From: Syntrophaceae bacterium UBA2251
GTDB taxonomy: Bacteria; Desulfobacterota; Syntrophia; Syntrophales; UBA2251
Length of the DNA stretch: 25,378 bases
Assembly (NCBI GenBank): GCA_002347815.1
Contig: DDXV01000018.1
Coordinates: 121,597-146,974, forward strand
Reading direction: 5' to 3'
The stretch's first letter is position 1. Each line of letters begins with the position of its first letter. Shown in pieces: positions 7,739 through 16,055 of the stretch. The notes beneath the pieces were generated by a model that had not been told where the DNA came from, did not search any database, and was given only the letters and a program-made list of their open reading frames with translations. Position numbers and translations under genes: made by a program.

Positions 7739-7799
7739 TTTCTGATCGACTGTCGGTGGGGGCCGCCCGGCGGCACACCGAAGAAAGGGGATAGGAGAC

Positions 7800-8999
7800 A
7801 TGACTGACTCCAAAACACCGCTTCTGGACGAGCTCGAAAAGGGACCCTGGCCGAGCTTCGTCAAGGACATGAAGCAGGCCGCGGAAAAGAAGCCGGCGGC
7901 GGCGGACCTGCTCAACCAGCTCGAGCTGTCCTACAAGGACCGCATCGGCCACTGGAAACACGGGGGGATCGTCGGCGTCAAGGGCTACGGCTCCGGGGTC
8001 ATCGGCCGCTACTCGGACCGGCCGGACCTGTTTCCGAACGTGCGGGCCTTCCACACGATGCGGGTCAACCACCCGACCGGGTGGTTCTACAAGACGGACG
8101 CCCTGCGCAAGCTCTGCGACATCTGGGACAAGCACGGCAGCGGGCTGACGAATCTGCACGGCTCCACGGGGGATGCGATTCTCCTGGGCACGACGACGGA
8201 TCACCTCCAGCCCTGCTTCGACGACCTGTCGGAGGCCGGCTTCGACCTGGGCGGCTCCGGCTCGGCCCTGCGGACGCCCAGCGCCTGCGTCGGGCCGGCC
8301 CGGTGCGAATGGGCCTGCATCGACAGCCTGGACATCTGCTACCAGGCGACGATGACCCTGCAGGACCAGATCCACCGGCCCATGTTCCCCTACAAGTTCA
8401 AGATCAAGGTGTCGGCCTGCGCCAACGACTGCGTCGCGGCCATCGCCCGCTCGGACCTGGCCATCATGGGCACCTGGAAGGGGCGGATTCAGGTCGACCC
8501 CGCCGAGGTCCGGGCCTATGCGGACGCCGGCCTGGACATCCGGGGGGAGGTCCGCGACCTCTGCCCCACGAAATGCATGGAATGGAGCGAGGCGGACCGG
8601 ACCCTCGTCATCCACGACGGGGACTGCAACCGCTGCATGCACTGCCTGAACGTGATGCCGAAGGCGCTGCGTCCGGGGAAGGAACGGGGCGCCTCCATCC
8701 TCGTCGGCGGCAAGGCGCCGATCGTCCAGGGCTCGCTTCTGTCCTGGGTCATCGTCCCCTTCATGAAGCTCGAGCCGCCCTATACGGAACTCTTCGACCT
8801 GATCGCCCGCATCCAGGACTGGTGGGACGAAAACGGCCGTTCCCGGGAGCGCCTGGGCGAACTCATCAACCGGCTCGGCATGCGGCATTTCCTCAAGGCC
8901 ATGGGCCTGCCCGCCGTCCCCCAGATGGTCAAGCATCCCCGGACCAACCCGTACGTCTTCTTCTGGCCCGAAGAGATCGACAAGAAGGAGGTGAAGTGA
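7800..8999 (+). CDS. dsrA: Dissimilatory sulfite reductase subunit alpha
   Basis: Catalytic partner subunit of DsrAB, which reduces sulfite with siroheme and [4Fe-4S] clusters in the cytoplasm, passing sulfur on to DsrC. The siroheme/cluster cysteines appear as CVGPARCEWAC (C163, C169, C173) and CANDC (C207, C211). An inserted ferredoxin domain follows with CPTKC (C255, C259) and CNRCMHC (C276, C279, C282) before NVMPKALRPG. At 399 residues it is on the short side for DsrA but looks complete. ATAGGAG lies upstream of the ATG. dsrB begins one base after its stop. The presence of dsrD next door points to the reductive type rather than the sulfur-oxidising type. Confidence 0.97.
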   Translation: MTDSKTPLLDELEKGPWPSFVKDMKQAAEKKPAAADLLNQLELSYKDRIGHWKHGGIVGVKGYGSGVIGRYSDRPDLFPNVRAFHTMRVNHPTGWFYKTDALRKLCDIWDKHGSGLTNLHGSTGDAILLGTTTDHLQPCFDDLSEAGFDLGGSGSALRTPSACVGPARCEWACIDSLDICYQATMTLQDQIHRPMFPYKFKIKVSACANDCVAAIARSDLAIMGTWKGRIQVDPAEVRAYADAGLDIRGEVRDLCPTKCMEWSEADRTLVIHDGDCNRCMHCLNVMPKALRPGKERGASILVGGKAPIVQGSLLSWVIVPFMKLEPPYTELFDLIARIQDWWDENGRSRERLGELINRLGMRHFLKAMGLPAVPQMVKHPRTNPYVFFWPEEIDKKEVK

Positions 9000-9000
9000 C

Positions 9001-10062
9001 ATGGCCAAGACGGACATCGGTCCTCCCGACTACAAACAGTTCCTGCCGCCCATCATCCGGGACAATTACGGCAAGTGGCGGTATCATGAAATCGTCCGGG
9101 CCGGCGTGCTCAAGCACGTAGGAGAAAACGGCGACGTCCTGTACACCGTCCGGGCCGGCTCGCCGCGTCTGCTCTCCACGGACCATATCCGGGAGATCTG
9201 CGACCTCGCCGAGACGTACTGCGACGGCTACCTGCGGTTCACCAGCCGCCACAACATCGAGTTCCTCCTGGCGGACGAGCGCCGCGTCGCCCCCCTGATC
9301 GAGGAATTGCAGGCAAAAAACTACCCGGTCGGCGGGACGGGCCACTCCATCAGCAACATGGTCCACACCCAGGGCTGGGTCCACTGCCACACGCCGGCCA
9401 CGGACGCCTCCGGACCGGTGAAGGCGATCATGGACGAGCTCTACGATCACTTCACCCACATGGACCTGCCGGCCCATGTCCGGATCGCGCTCGCCTGCTG
9501 CCTCAACATGTGCGGCGCGGTGCACTGCTCCGACATCGCCATCCTGGGCATCCACCGGACGCCCCCCCGGCCGGACAACAGCCGCCTGCCGAACCTCTGC
9601 GAGCTCCCGACGACGGTGGCCTCCTGCCCCACCGGGGCCATCCGGGCGGACATGAAGAACAAAACCGTCCAAGTCAACGACGACAAGTGCATGTACTGCG
9701 GAAACTGCTACACCGTCTGCCCGGCCATGCCCATCGCGGACCCGGACAACGACGGCATTTCCATCTGGGTGGGGGGCAAGGTCTCGAACGCCCGGAGCGC
9801 CCCCATGTTCTCCAAGCTCGCCATCCCCTTCCTGCCGAACAACCCGCCCCGCTGGCCGGAGGTCGTGGCGGCGGTGAAGAACATCGTCGAGGTCTACGCG
9901 GCGCGCGCCCGGAAGCACGAGCGCCTCGGGGAGTGGATCGAACGGGTGGGCTGGGAGCGGTTCTTCACGCTCACCGGCATCGCGTTCACGGACAAGCACA
10001 TCGACGACTTCACGCTGGCCACGGAAACCTTCCGGACCACCACACAGTTCAAATGGGGGTGA
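9001..10062 (+). CDS. dsrB: Dissimilatory sulfite reductase subunit beta
   Basis: Carries the catalytically active siroheme in DsrAB. The siroheme/cluster cysteines are in ACCLNMCGAVHCSDIA (C166/C167, C171, C176). A ferredoxin domain contains VASCPTGAI and DDKCMYCGNCYTVCPAMPI, giving a full [4Fe-4S] set. The length (353 residues) is normal. AAGGAGGTG at the end of dsrA serves as its ribosome site, and only one base separates the two genes, so equal translation is expected. The stop is one base before the dsrD start codon. Confidence 0.97.
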   Translation: MAKTDIGPPDYKQFLPPIIRDNYGKWRYHEIVRAGVLKHVGENGDVLYTVRAGSPRLLSTDHIREICDLAETYCDGYLRFTSRHNIEFLLADERRVAPLIEELQAKNYPVGGTGHSISNMVHTQGWVHCHTPATDASGPVKAIMDELYDHFTHMDLPAHVRIALACCLNMCGAVHCSDIAILGIHRTPPRPDNSRLPNLCELPTTVASCPTGAIRADMKNKTVQVNDDKCMYCGNCYTVCPAMPIADPDNDGISIWVGGKVSNARSAPMFSKLAIPFLPNNPPRWPEVVAAVKNIVEVYAARARKHERLGEWIERVGWERFFTLTGIAFTDKHIDDFTLATETFRTTTQFKWG

Positions 10063-10063
10063 T

Positions 10064-10291
10064 ATGAGCGCAGAGATCAAGGAACGGGTCCTCGCCTATT
10101 TCCGGGAAAAATCGAAGGGCGAGAAGAAGATGTTCTACATCAAGGACGTCGTGAAGGGCCTGCCGGACGTGGACCGGCACGCCGTCCATGAGGCCGTCAA
10201 GGAACTGCTCGACGAGGAGGCCCTCAAATACTGGTCGAGCGGCAGCACGACGTACCTGATGCTGGCGGAATACTTCCCGAAGGATGCATAA
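10064..10291 (+). CDS. dsrD: DsrD, small winged-helix activator of DsrAB
   Basis: A 75-residue protein with the DsrD pattern: FYIKDVVKGLPD, then VKELLDEEALKYWSSGSTT, ending in YLMLAEYF. DsrD has a winged-helix fold and has been reported to stimulate sulfite reduction by DsrAB. It is found in organisms using Dsr reductively, so it is the main marker here for direction of the pathway. It follows dsrB after one base. Confidence 0.95.
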   Translation: MSAEIKERVLAYFREKSKGEKKMFYIKDVVKGLPDVDRHAVHEAVKELLDEEALKYWSSGSTTYLMLAEYFPKDA

Positions 10292-10335
10292 CTGCCCGCC
10301 GCGGATCTCCGTCCGGCGGACTGGCAGGTAAAGAT

Positions 10336-11913
10336 ATGGATCGAACACGAACAACCGCTTGCCCGACATCCCCCGTCTCCGCCGCCGTCCCCCGTCTCGT
10401 GATCGGGGCGCTGCGCGGGGGCGCGGGGAAGACGACGCTCGCCGTCGGCATCCTGGCCGCCCTGCGCCGCCGGGGCTTCAATGTCGCCCCCTTCAAGAAG
10501 GGGCCGGACTATATCGACGCCGCGTGGCTTTCGGCCGCAGCCGGAATATCCTGCCGGAACCTGGATACGTTCCTCATGGGCGCGGACCGGGTCCGGTCGT
10601 CCTTCCGGCGGCATGCGCCGCCGTCCGGGTTCTCCCTGATCGAGGGGAACCGGGGCCTCTACGACGGACTCGACGCGGCCGGCAGCCACAGCACGGCGGA
10701 GCTGGCCAAGCTCCTGACGGCTCCGGTCGTCCTCGTCATGGACAGCGACAAGGTGACCCGGACCGCCGCGGCGATGATCCTGGGCTGCCAGCGCCTCGAT
10801 CCCGCGGTCGACATCCGGGGCGTCATCCTCAACCGCGTCGCCCGGAGCCGCCACGAGGGGATCCTGCGGCGCGCCATCGAGGAGGCCTGCGGCATCCCCG
10901 TCCTGGGGGCCGTCCCCCGGATGGCCGACTACCCGTTCCCCGAGCGCCATCTCGGCCTCACGCCGCCGCAGGAGCACGACCACGTGACCGGGGCCCTGAG
11001 ACGCGCCGCGGAGGTCGCGGAAGACTGCCTGGACCTGGAACGGCTGGGGTCCCTCGCCGGGTCGGCCCCGCCCCTGGCGGAGGGGGACGGCGAGCGCCCC
11101 GACGACGGCCCCCATCCGGGGACGGCGCACCGACGGCGGCGGCCGGAAATCCCGGACGGCGGACGTCCGGTCATCGGCATCATCCGCGATTCGGCCTTCC
11201 AGTTCTACTACCCGGAGAACCTCGAGGCCCTCGCGGCCCGGGGCGCCTCCCTCGTGGAGATCAGCGCCTGCACCGCGGCCGCGCTTCCGGAGATCGACGC
11301 CCTCTACATCGGCGGCGGCTTTCCGGAAACCCACGCCCGGATCCTGGCGGAAAATAAACGATTCCGACAGGCGCTGCGCCAACGCGTCGAAGACGGCCTG
11401 CCCGTCTACGCCGAATGCGGCGGCCTCGTGTATCTGGGCGAAACGCTGACGGTCGGAACGGAAACGTTTCCGATGGCGGGCGTTCTGCCCGTCGCCTTCG
11501 GCATGGAGCGCAAACCGCAGGGGCACGGCTACACCCTGCTCGAGGTGACGGAGGTCAACCCCTTCTTCCCCGTCGGAACGACGTTGAAGGGTCACGAATT
11601 TCATTACGCCCGCCTGCTGGACGGAGACGCGGGCGGTGCGGCGCCCTGCTGCCGGGTCGTTCGGGGCGGGGGCATCGACGGCCGGGGAGACGGCCTGGTC
11701 GCGAACAACTGCCTGGCGCTCTTCACGCATCTCCACGCCGCGGGCGAGCCCCGCTGGGCGGAGGCGCTGGTGAAGCAGGCGGTCCGCCACCGGCGGACGC
11801 GATCCCGCCGGGCGCGGGACGCGAACCGCGCGGCACTGGGACCGGCGGCCTTCCTGGAAGACCGTGCCGGAACCGGGCGCCCCCGCGGAACGGCGCCGCA
11901 AGCACAACAATAA
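10336..11913 (+). CDS. cbiA: Cobyrinate a,c-diamide synthase family protein (DsrN), probable siroheme amidase
   Basis: Glutamine-dependent amidotransferase of the CbiA/CobB family. The N-terminal ATP-binding part has GALRGGAGKTTLAVGIL (P-loop, about residues 24-40) and FKKGPDYIDAAWL. The C-terminal glutaminase-like domain has the nucleophile cysteine in YAECGGLVYLG (about residue 361) and histidines in FTHLHA. In dsr loci this protein (DsrN) is thought to amidate siroheme for DsrAB; its position after dsrABD supports that reading over cobalamin synthesis. A linker rich in Pro, Gly and Arg (about residues 240-275) and an Arg/Ala-rich tail of about 45 residues after the domain look like lineage-specific additions. 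The next gene, dsrC, follows after 26 bases. Confidence 0.9.
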   Translation: MDRTRTTACPTSPVSAAVPRLVIGALRGGAGKTTLAVGILAALRRRGFNVAPFKKGPDYIDAAWLSAAAGISCRNLDTFLMGADRVRSSFRRHAPPSGFSLIEGNRGLYDGLDAAGSHSTAELAKLLTAPVVLVMDSDKVTRTAAAMILGCQRLDPAVDIRGVILNRVARSRHEGILRRAIEEACGIPVLGAVPRMADYPFPERHLGLTPPQEHDHVTGALRRAAEVAEDCLDLERLGSLAGSAPPLAEGDGERPDDGPHPGTAHRRRRPEIPDGGRPVIGIIRDSAFQFYYPENLEALAARGASLVEISACTAAALPEIDALYIGGGFPETHARILAENKRFRQALRQRVEDGLPVYAECGGLVYLGETLTVGTETFPMAGVLPVAFGMERKPQGHGYTLLEVTEVNPFFPVGTTLKGHEFHYARLLDGDAGGAAPCCRVVRGGGIDGRGDGLVANNCLALFTHLHAAGEPRWAEALVKQAVRHRRTRSRRARDANRAALGPAAFLEDRAGTGRPRGTAPQAQQ

Positions 11914-11925
11914 ACCATGTTCTAT

Positions 11926-11933
11926 AAGGAGGT
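11926..11933 (+). promoter_or_regulatory. Strong ribosome binding site of dsrC
   Basis: AAGGAGGT is a perfect Shine-Dalgarno sequence 6 bases before the ATG at 11940. It rules out the overlapping TTG at 11934 as the start and fits the high abundance expected for DsrC. Confidence 0.8.
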
Positions 11934-11939
11934 TTGCAC

Positions 11940-12260
11940 ATGCCAACGATCGAATTAGCGGGAAAGTCCTATGAGGTGGACGAGGACGGGTTCCTCCAGG
12001 AACTCGACAAATGGAACGAGGAATTCGCCGAGGCCTACGCCCACGCGGACGGCATCGAAGGGCCGCTGACCGAGGAACACTGGAAGGTGATCAACTATCT
12101 GAGAAGCTATTACCAGGAGTTCGGGATCGCGCCGATGGTGCGGAAGGTGGTCCGGGAGACGGGGCTTGATCTGAAGCGGATCTACGAACTCTTCCCCTCG
12201 GGGCCGGGCAACGGCGCCTGCAAGCTCGCGGGGCTCGCCAAACCGACCGGCTGCGTCTAA
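11940..12260 (+). CDS. dsrC: DsrC, sulfur-carrier protein of sulfite respiration
   Basis: A 106-residue DsrC/TusE-family protein. It ends in CKLAGLAKPTGCV, with both redox cysteines of true DsrC (C94 and C105) separated by ten residues and the penultimate cysteine on the mobile C-terminal arm. In sulfite reduction DsrAB loads sulfur on DsrC as a trisulfide between these cysteines, and DsrK of the membrane complex is thought to reduce it. Residues 1-20 (MPTIELAG, YEVDEDGFLQ) match the family start. TusE-type homologues usually lack the first of the two cysteines, so this copy is the respiratory form. It is separated from the following gene by 114 bases containing two hairpins. Confidence 0.97.
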   Translation: MPTIELAGKSYEVDEDGFLQELDKWNEEFAEAYAHADGIEGPLTEEHWKVINYLRSYYQEFGIAPMVRKVVRETGLDLKRIYELFPSGPGNGACKLAGLAKPTGCV

Positions 12261-12268
12261 AAACGCGA

Positions 12269-12322
12269 CCGCCCTTTCCGGCCGCGGGCGGGGCAAGACC
12301 GGCTCCGCCAGGCCCGGGTCTT
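12269..12322 (+). other. Two tandem hairpins after dsrC
   Basis: CCGCCC (12269-12274) pairs with GGGCGG (12286-12291), and AAGACC (12295-12300) pairs with GGTCTT (12317-12322). There is no run of T after either, so this is not a standard terminator. The structures may stabilise the dsrC mRNA end or reduce read-through into the downstream membrane-complex genes. Confidence 0.35.
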
Positions 12323-12374
12323 TCGACGGGCGCACGGCAGGGCACGGCGGAGATGAAGCAGGAATAAGCAGGCC

Positions 12375-13316
12375 ATGGGACTCTACGTTTTAACCTATGC
12401 GTGCGCGCTCGTGTTCGTCCTGGCGATGGGCCTCCGGATCCGGAGGCCCATCGCGCTGCCCGTCCACGTCCGCTGGGAGCTCTATCCCGTCCGGCACGAA
12501 ACCGCCGAACGGGTGGCCTATGGCGGCTCCTACCTCGAGGCGTTGAACTGGTGGGAAAGGCCCGATAAACGCTCCCTCTGGAACGAACTGAAATACATGG
12601 CGCCGGAGATTCTGCTCATGCGGGGCCTGTGGAAGGAAAACCGGCGCCTCTGGTGGGTCTCCTTTCCCTTTCACTTCGGCCTGTATCTGATGGTGGCCGC
12701 CTTCGGCCTGCTGCTGCTTCACGCCCTGCTCGCCCTGGGGGGCGCCCCGGCCCTCGCGGACGGCCATCCGCTCGGGCGCCTGCTGGATGGCCTGATCGTC
12801 CTGGCGGGATGGAGCGGCCTGATCCTGGGGAACATCGGCTGCCTGGGGCTTTTCTATCGGCGGCTCGCCGATCCGGAATTGAGGGACTATGCGAGCTTCG
12901 CCGATTACTTCAATCTCGGGTTTATTTTTCTGTTCTTCCTCTGCGCCTTCGCGGCGGGGCTGGGCGATCCGTCGCTTGCGGGCGCCCGGGCCCATACGCT
13001 CGGCCTGCTGACCGCCGGATCGGCGCTGGAGGCATCCATCCCCGGTCCGTCCGCGGCCGGAGCCGCGGCCGTCGTCCTGGCCTCGCTCCTGACCGCCTAC
13101 ATCCCCCTGACGCACATGTCCCACATGGTGATGAAGTATTTCTTCTATCATAGCGTCAAATGGGATGACGCCCCGAACCGCCGGGGCGGAAAGATCGAAG
13201 CGGCCGTCCGGGAAAACCTCGGGCTCAGGCCGACCTGGCAGGCCCGGCACGTGGGGGCGGACGGACGGAAATCCTGGCGCGAGATCGCCGCTTCGGAACC
13301 CGGAGAGATGAAATGA
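12375..13316 (+). CDS. NarI-like membrane cytochrome b subunit, DsrM/TmcC-like paralogue (M')
   Basis: A 313-residue membrane protein related to the gamma subunit of nitrate reductase and to DsrM. Five or so transmembrane helices are visible, beginning with ACALVFVLAMGL, then FPFHFGLYLMVAAFGLL, a third near LIVLAGWSGLILG, a fourth in LGFIFLFFLCAF, and a last one running into THMSHMVMKYFFYHS. Histidines in the second and last helices (PFHFG, THMSH) are plausible haem b ligands. It is not the canonical DsrM, which is the gene starting at 14958. It overlaps the next gene by ATGA, so it should form a two-subunit module with it. It may carry menaquinol electrons to that partner. Confidence 0.8.
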   Translation: MGLYVLTYACALVFVLAMGLRIRRPIALPVHVRWELYPVRHETAERVAYGGSYLEALNWWERPDKRSLWNELKYMAPEILLMRGLWKENRRLWWVSFPFHFGLYLMVAAFGLLLLHALLALGGAPALADGHPLGRLLDGLIVLAGWSGLILGNIGCLGLFYRRLADPELRDYASFADYFNLGFIFLFFLCAFAAGLGDPSLAGARAHTLGLLTAGSALEASIPGPSAAGAAAVVLASLLTAYIPLTHMSHMVMKYFFYHSVKWDDAPNRRGGKIEAAVRENLGLRPTWQARHVGADGRKSWREIAASEPGEMK

Positions 13317-14926
13317 GAACGAGACTCGCCCCCGCAGACATCTCCCGGCCGTCCGACCGCCTGTCGCACATCGAGGCGGGGGATCTTGCACCCCTCCCGT
13401 CGCCCTACGAGGATTTCAACGCCACGGCGATTCCCCCGCTCAAGCCGGAGAAGGTCCGGCACATCGAGACGTCCCTGGACGATACCGTGGCCCTCGCCAT
13501 CCCCAGGCCCGCAAGTCCGGAAGAGGAGGAGGCGCGGGTCCGCCAGTTCCTCTCCGGCCTGAAAAAACTCTTCGAGAAGGAGAACAACTGGACGTTTCTG
13601 CAGCCGCTGCTGCTGTCCATGGAACACTGCGCCAAATGCCAGACCTGCGCCGACGCCTGCCCCGTTTTTGAAATGAGCGGCCGCAAGGAGATCTACCGGC
13701 CCATCTTCCGGGCCGAGGTCCTGCGCCGGATTTACAGAAAGTATCTCAGGCCGGGCGGGAAGATCGCGTCCAGGCTGACCGGCGACATCGATTTGAACTG
13801 GACGGCGATCGCGCGCCTGGCCGAACTGTCCTACCGCTGCACCCTCTGCCGCCGCTGCGCCGCGGCGTGCCCGATCGGCGTGGACAACGGCCTGATCGCG
13901 CACGAGATCCGCAAACTCTTTTCGCAGGAAATGGGCATCGCCCCCAAGGAAATCCACGACAAGGGATCCATCCAGCATCTTAAGGTCGGCTCCTCCACCG
14001 GCATGAAACCCCCGGGCGCGAAGGACAGCGTCGAGTTCATCCAGGAAGAGATGCGGGAGATCACGGGCTGGAAGGTGGACGTCCCCTGGGATGTGGAGGG
14101 CGCGGAGATCCTGCTCATCCACAATGCCGGCGAGATGCTGGCCTGGCCGGACAACGTCGGGGCGTTCGCCGTCATTTTTCAGGCGGCCGGCGTTTCGTGG
14201 ACGATGTCTTCGGAGGCGGCCGGTTACGACGTGGTCAACTACGGGCTGTGGTACGACGATGTCCAGTTTTCCCGCGTCGCCGTCCGGCATGCCGACATCA
14301 CCCGCCGCCTCAAGGTCAAGAAAATCGTCATCGGCGAGTGCGGCCATGCGCACAAGGCGCTCACGGTCGTCGCCGACCGTCTGCTGACGGGCGATCTCAA
14401 TGTCCCGCGCGAATCGGCCCTGGTCACGCTCGCGGACATCGTCCTCAGCGGTAAATTGCGGTTCGATCCCCGCAGAAACGATTTTCCCGTGACGCTGCAC
14501 GATCCCTGCAATGTCGTGCGTTCCATGGGGATCGTGGCCCCCCAGAGGCGCATCCTGGAAAAGATCGCGCCGCGCTTCCGGGAAATGACGCCGCACGGGG
14601 TGGAGAATTACTGCTGCGGCGGCGGTTCCGGGTTCGCCCTCATGTCGGGACACAACTTCGCGGACTGGCGGAACCGGGTCAGTTCCCGCAAGAAATTCAT
14701 GCAGATCCTGGCGGCCTTCGAGAACGAGCCGGCGGAGGTCCCGAAGTACGTCTGCGCCCCCTGCTCCAACTGCAAGGGCGCCATCCGGGACCTCATCGGC
14801 CATTACCACGCGGAGGAGCGCAGCCGCCTGTACTACGGCGGGCTGGTCGAACTGATCGTCAACGCCATGGCGGACATGAAGAAACCGATCATCCGCTTCG
14901 GCGACGAACCGTCGTGGAAGGCCTGA
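13313..14926 (+). CDS. HdrD/DsrK-like iron-sulfur protein paralogue (K')
   Basis: A 537-residue cytoplasmic iron-sulfur protein of the HdrD/DsrK/TmcB type. Two [4Fe-4S] motifs are seen: CAKCQTCADAC (C106-C116) and CTLCRRCAAAC (C176-C186). The C-terminal half has one CCG-like cysteine set: HDPC (C399), YCCGGG (C434/C435) and CAPCSNC (C481, C484, C487), which in this family holds a catalytic noncubane cluster for disulfide reduction. The last motif has CxxCxxC, whereas the canonical DsrK downstream has CxC. Its start codon overlaps the M' stop (ATGA). It may reduce a disulfide or trisulfide, DsrC being an obvious candidate, or it may feed another acceptor. Confidence 0.85.
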   Translation: MRTRLAPADISRPSDRLSHIEAGDLAPLPSPYEDFNATAIPPLKPEKVRHIETSLDDTVALAIPRPASPEEEEARVRQFLSGLKKLFEKENNWTFLQPLLLSMEHCAKCQTCADACPVFEMSGRKEIYRPIFRAEVLRRIYRKYLRPGGKIASRLTGDIDLNWTAIARLAELSYRCTLCRRCAAACPIGVDNGLIAHEIRKLFSQEMGIAPKEIHDKGSIQHLKVGSSTGMKPPGAKDSVEFIQEEMREITGWKVDVPWDVEGAEILLIHNAGEMLAWPDNVGAFAVIFQAAGVSWTMSSEAAGYDVVNYGLWYDDVQFSRVAVRHADITRRLKVKKIVIGECGHAHKALTVVADRLLTGDLNVPRESALVTLADIVLSGKLRFDPRRNDFPVTLHDPCNVVRSMGIVAPQRRILEKIAPRFREMTPHGVENYCCGGGSGFALMSGHNFADWRNRVSSRKKFMQILAAFENEPAEVPKYVCAPCSNCKGAIRDLIGHYHAEERSRLYYGGLVELIVNAMADMKKPIIRFGDEPSWKA

Positions 14927-14957
14927 TCAAACGAACGAGGCAGAAGGAATCGCCCCC

Positions 14958-15977
14958 ATGACCCTTTTCGTGCCGCTCATCGCCGTCGCGATCCTGGTTG
15001 CGCTGCCCCTGGCGGGGCGGGCGGCGGGCGGGGACGGCCTGCTCGCCGTCGGCGTCCCCTACGCGGCCCTGGCGGTGTTCGTCGCCGGATTCGTCCGCCG
15101 CGTCGTCCGCTGGGCGGACACGCCCGTCCCCTTCCGCATCCCCACGACCGCGGGGCAGGGGCGCTCGCTCGCCTGGATCAAGCCGGACCGCCTCGACAAC
15201 CCCGCGACGACCTGGGGCGTCCTCAGCCGGATGGCGCTCGAAATCCTCTGCTTCCGGTCGCTCTTCCGGAACACGAAACAGCGCCTGGCGCCCGCGCTGA
15301 AGGCGGAAAACGCCGCGGCCGTCCGCCGGCCCGTTTACGTCAGCGCCAAGGGCCTGTGGTTCTTCGCTCTCCTCTTTCACGGGTCGCTCCTGGCGATCGT
15401 GCTCAGGCATCTGCGCTTCTTTCTCGCGCCGGTTCCGGCCTGGGTCGAAGGCCTGATCGCCCTGGACGGGCTCTTCGCTATCGGCCTCCCGACCGTCTAC
15501 CTGTCCGACGCGGCGCTTCTCGCGGCCCTCCTGTTCCTGTTTCTCCGGCGGGTCCTGATCCCGCAGGTTCGCTACATCACGCTGGCGGCGGACTACTTCC
15601 CGCTCTTCCTGATCGGCGCGATCGCCGTCTCCGGCCTCCTGATGCGGCACGTCTTCAAGGTCGATCTCAACCAGGTGAAGGCGCTCGCGGTGGGCTGGGC
15701 CACGTTCTCCCCGGCGGTCCCGGCGGAGCTGGGGGCGTTCTTCTTCGTCCATCTCTTCCTGGTGTGCGCCCTGGCCGCCTATCTCCCGTTCGGCAAGCTC
15801 ATGCATCTGGCGGGCGTTTTCCTGAGCCCCACCCGGAACCTCGCCAACGACAACCGGCGGCGGCGTCACGTGAACCCGTGGAACGCGCCGGTGAAGGTTC
15901 ATCCCTACGCCGAATACGAAGACGAATTCCGGGGCAAGATGAAGGCGGCGGGCATCCCCGTCGAGCGGGAGGAATGA
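14958..15977 (+). CDS. dsrM: DsrM, membrane cytochrome b subunit of DsrMKJOP
   Basis: Canonical DsrM of 339 residues: a NarI-like diheme cytochrome b that takes electrons from menaquinol and passes them to DsrK. Family-specific stretches are PVPFRIPTTAGQ (about residues 55-66), LEILCFRSLFRNTK, LFHGSLLAIVLRHLRFF with histidines in the membrane, VLIPQVRYITLAADYFPLF, and PFGKLMHLAGVFLSPTRNL, followed by the conserved soluble C-terminus. The first helix is near the N-terminus, with no cleaved signal. It starts 32 bases after K' and is followed, after 78 bases, by dsrK. Confidence 0.95.
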   Translation: MTLFVPLIAVAILVALPLAGRAAGGDGLLAVGVPYAALAVFVAGFVRRVVRWADTPVPFRIPTTAGQGRSLAWIKPDRLDNPATTWGVLSRMALEILCFRSLFRNTKQRLAPALKAENAAAVRRPVYVSAKGLWFFALLFHGSLLAIVLRHLRFFLAPVPAWVEGLIALDGLFAIGLPTVYLSDAALLAALLFLFLRRVLIPQVRYITLAADYFPLFLIGAIAVSGLLMRHVFKVDLNQVKALAVGWATFSPAVPAELGAFFFVHLFLVCALAAYLPFGKLMHLAGVFLSPTRNLANDNRRRRHVNPWNAPVKVHPYAEYEDEFRGKMKAAGIPVEREE

Positions 15978-16055
15978 TCATGAGACGTGCAGAACCCCGT
16001 TTCGCGAAGGGCGAAGCGGAGACTTCCCGCAAAAACATCGACGGGACTTGCAACC

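Noticed and set aside
7739..7799. A separate promoter for dsrA in the tetR-dsrA gap
   Set aside because: The 61-base gap is GC-rich and shows no -35/-10 pair of useful quality; only a ribosome binding site is evident. A promoter inside tetR cannot be excluded.
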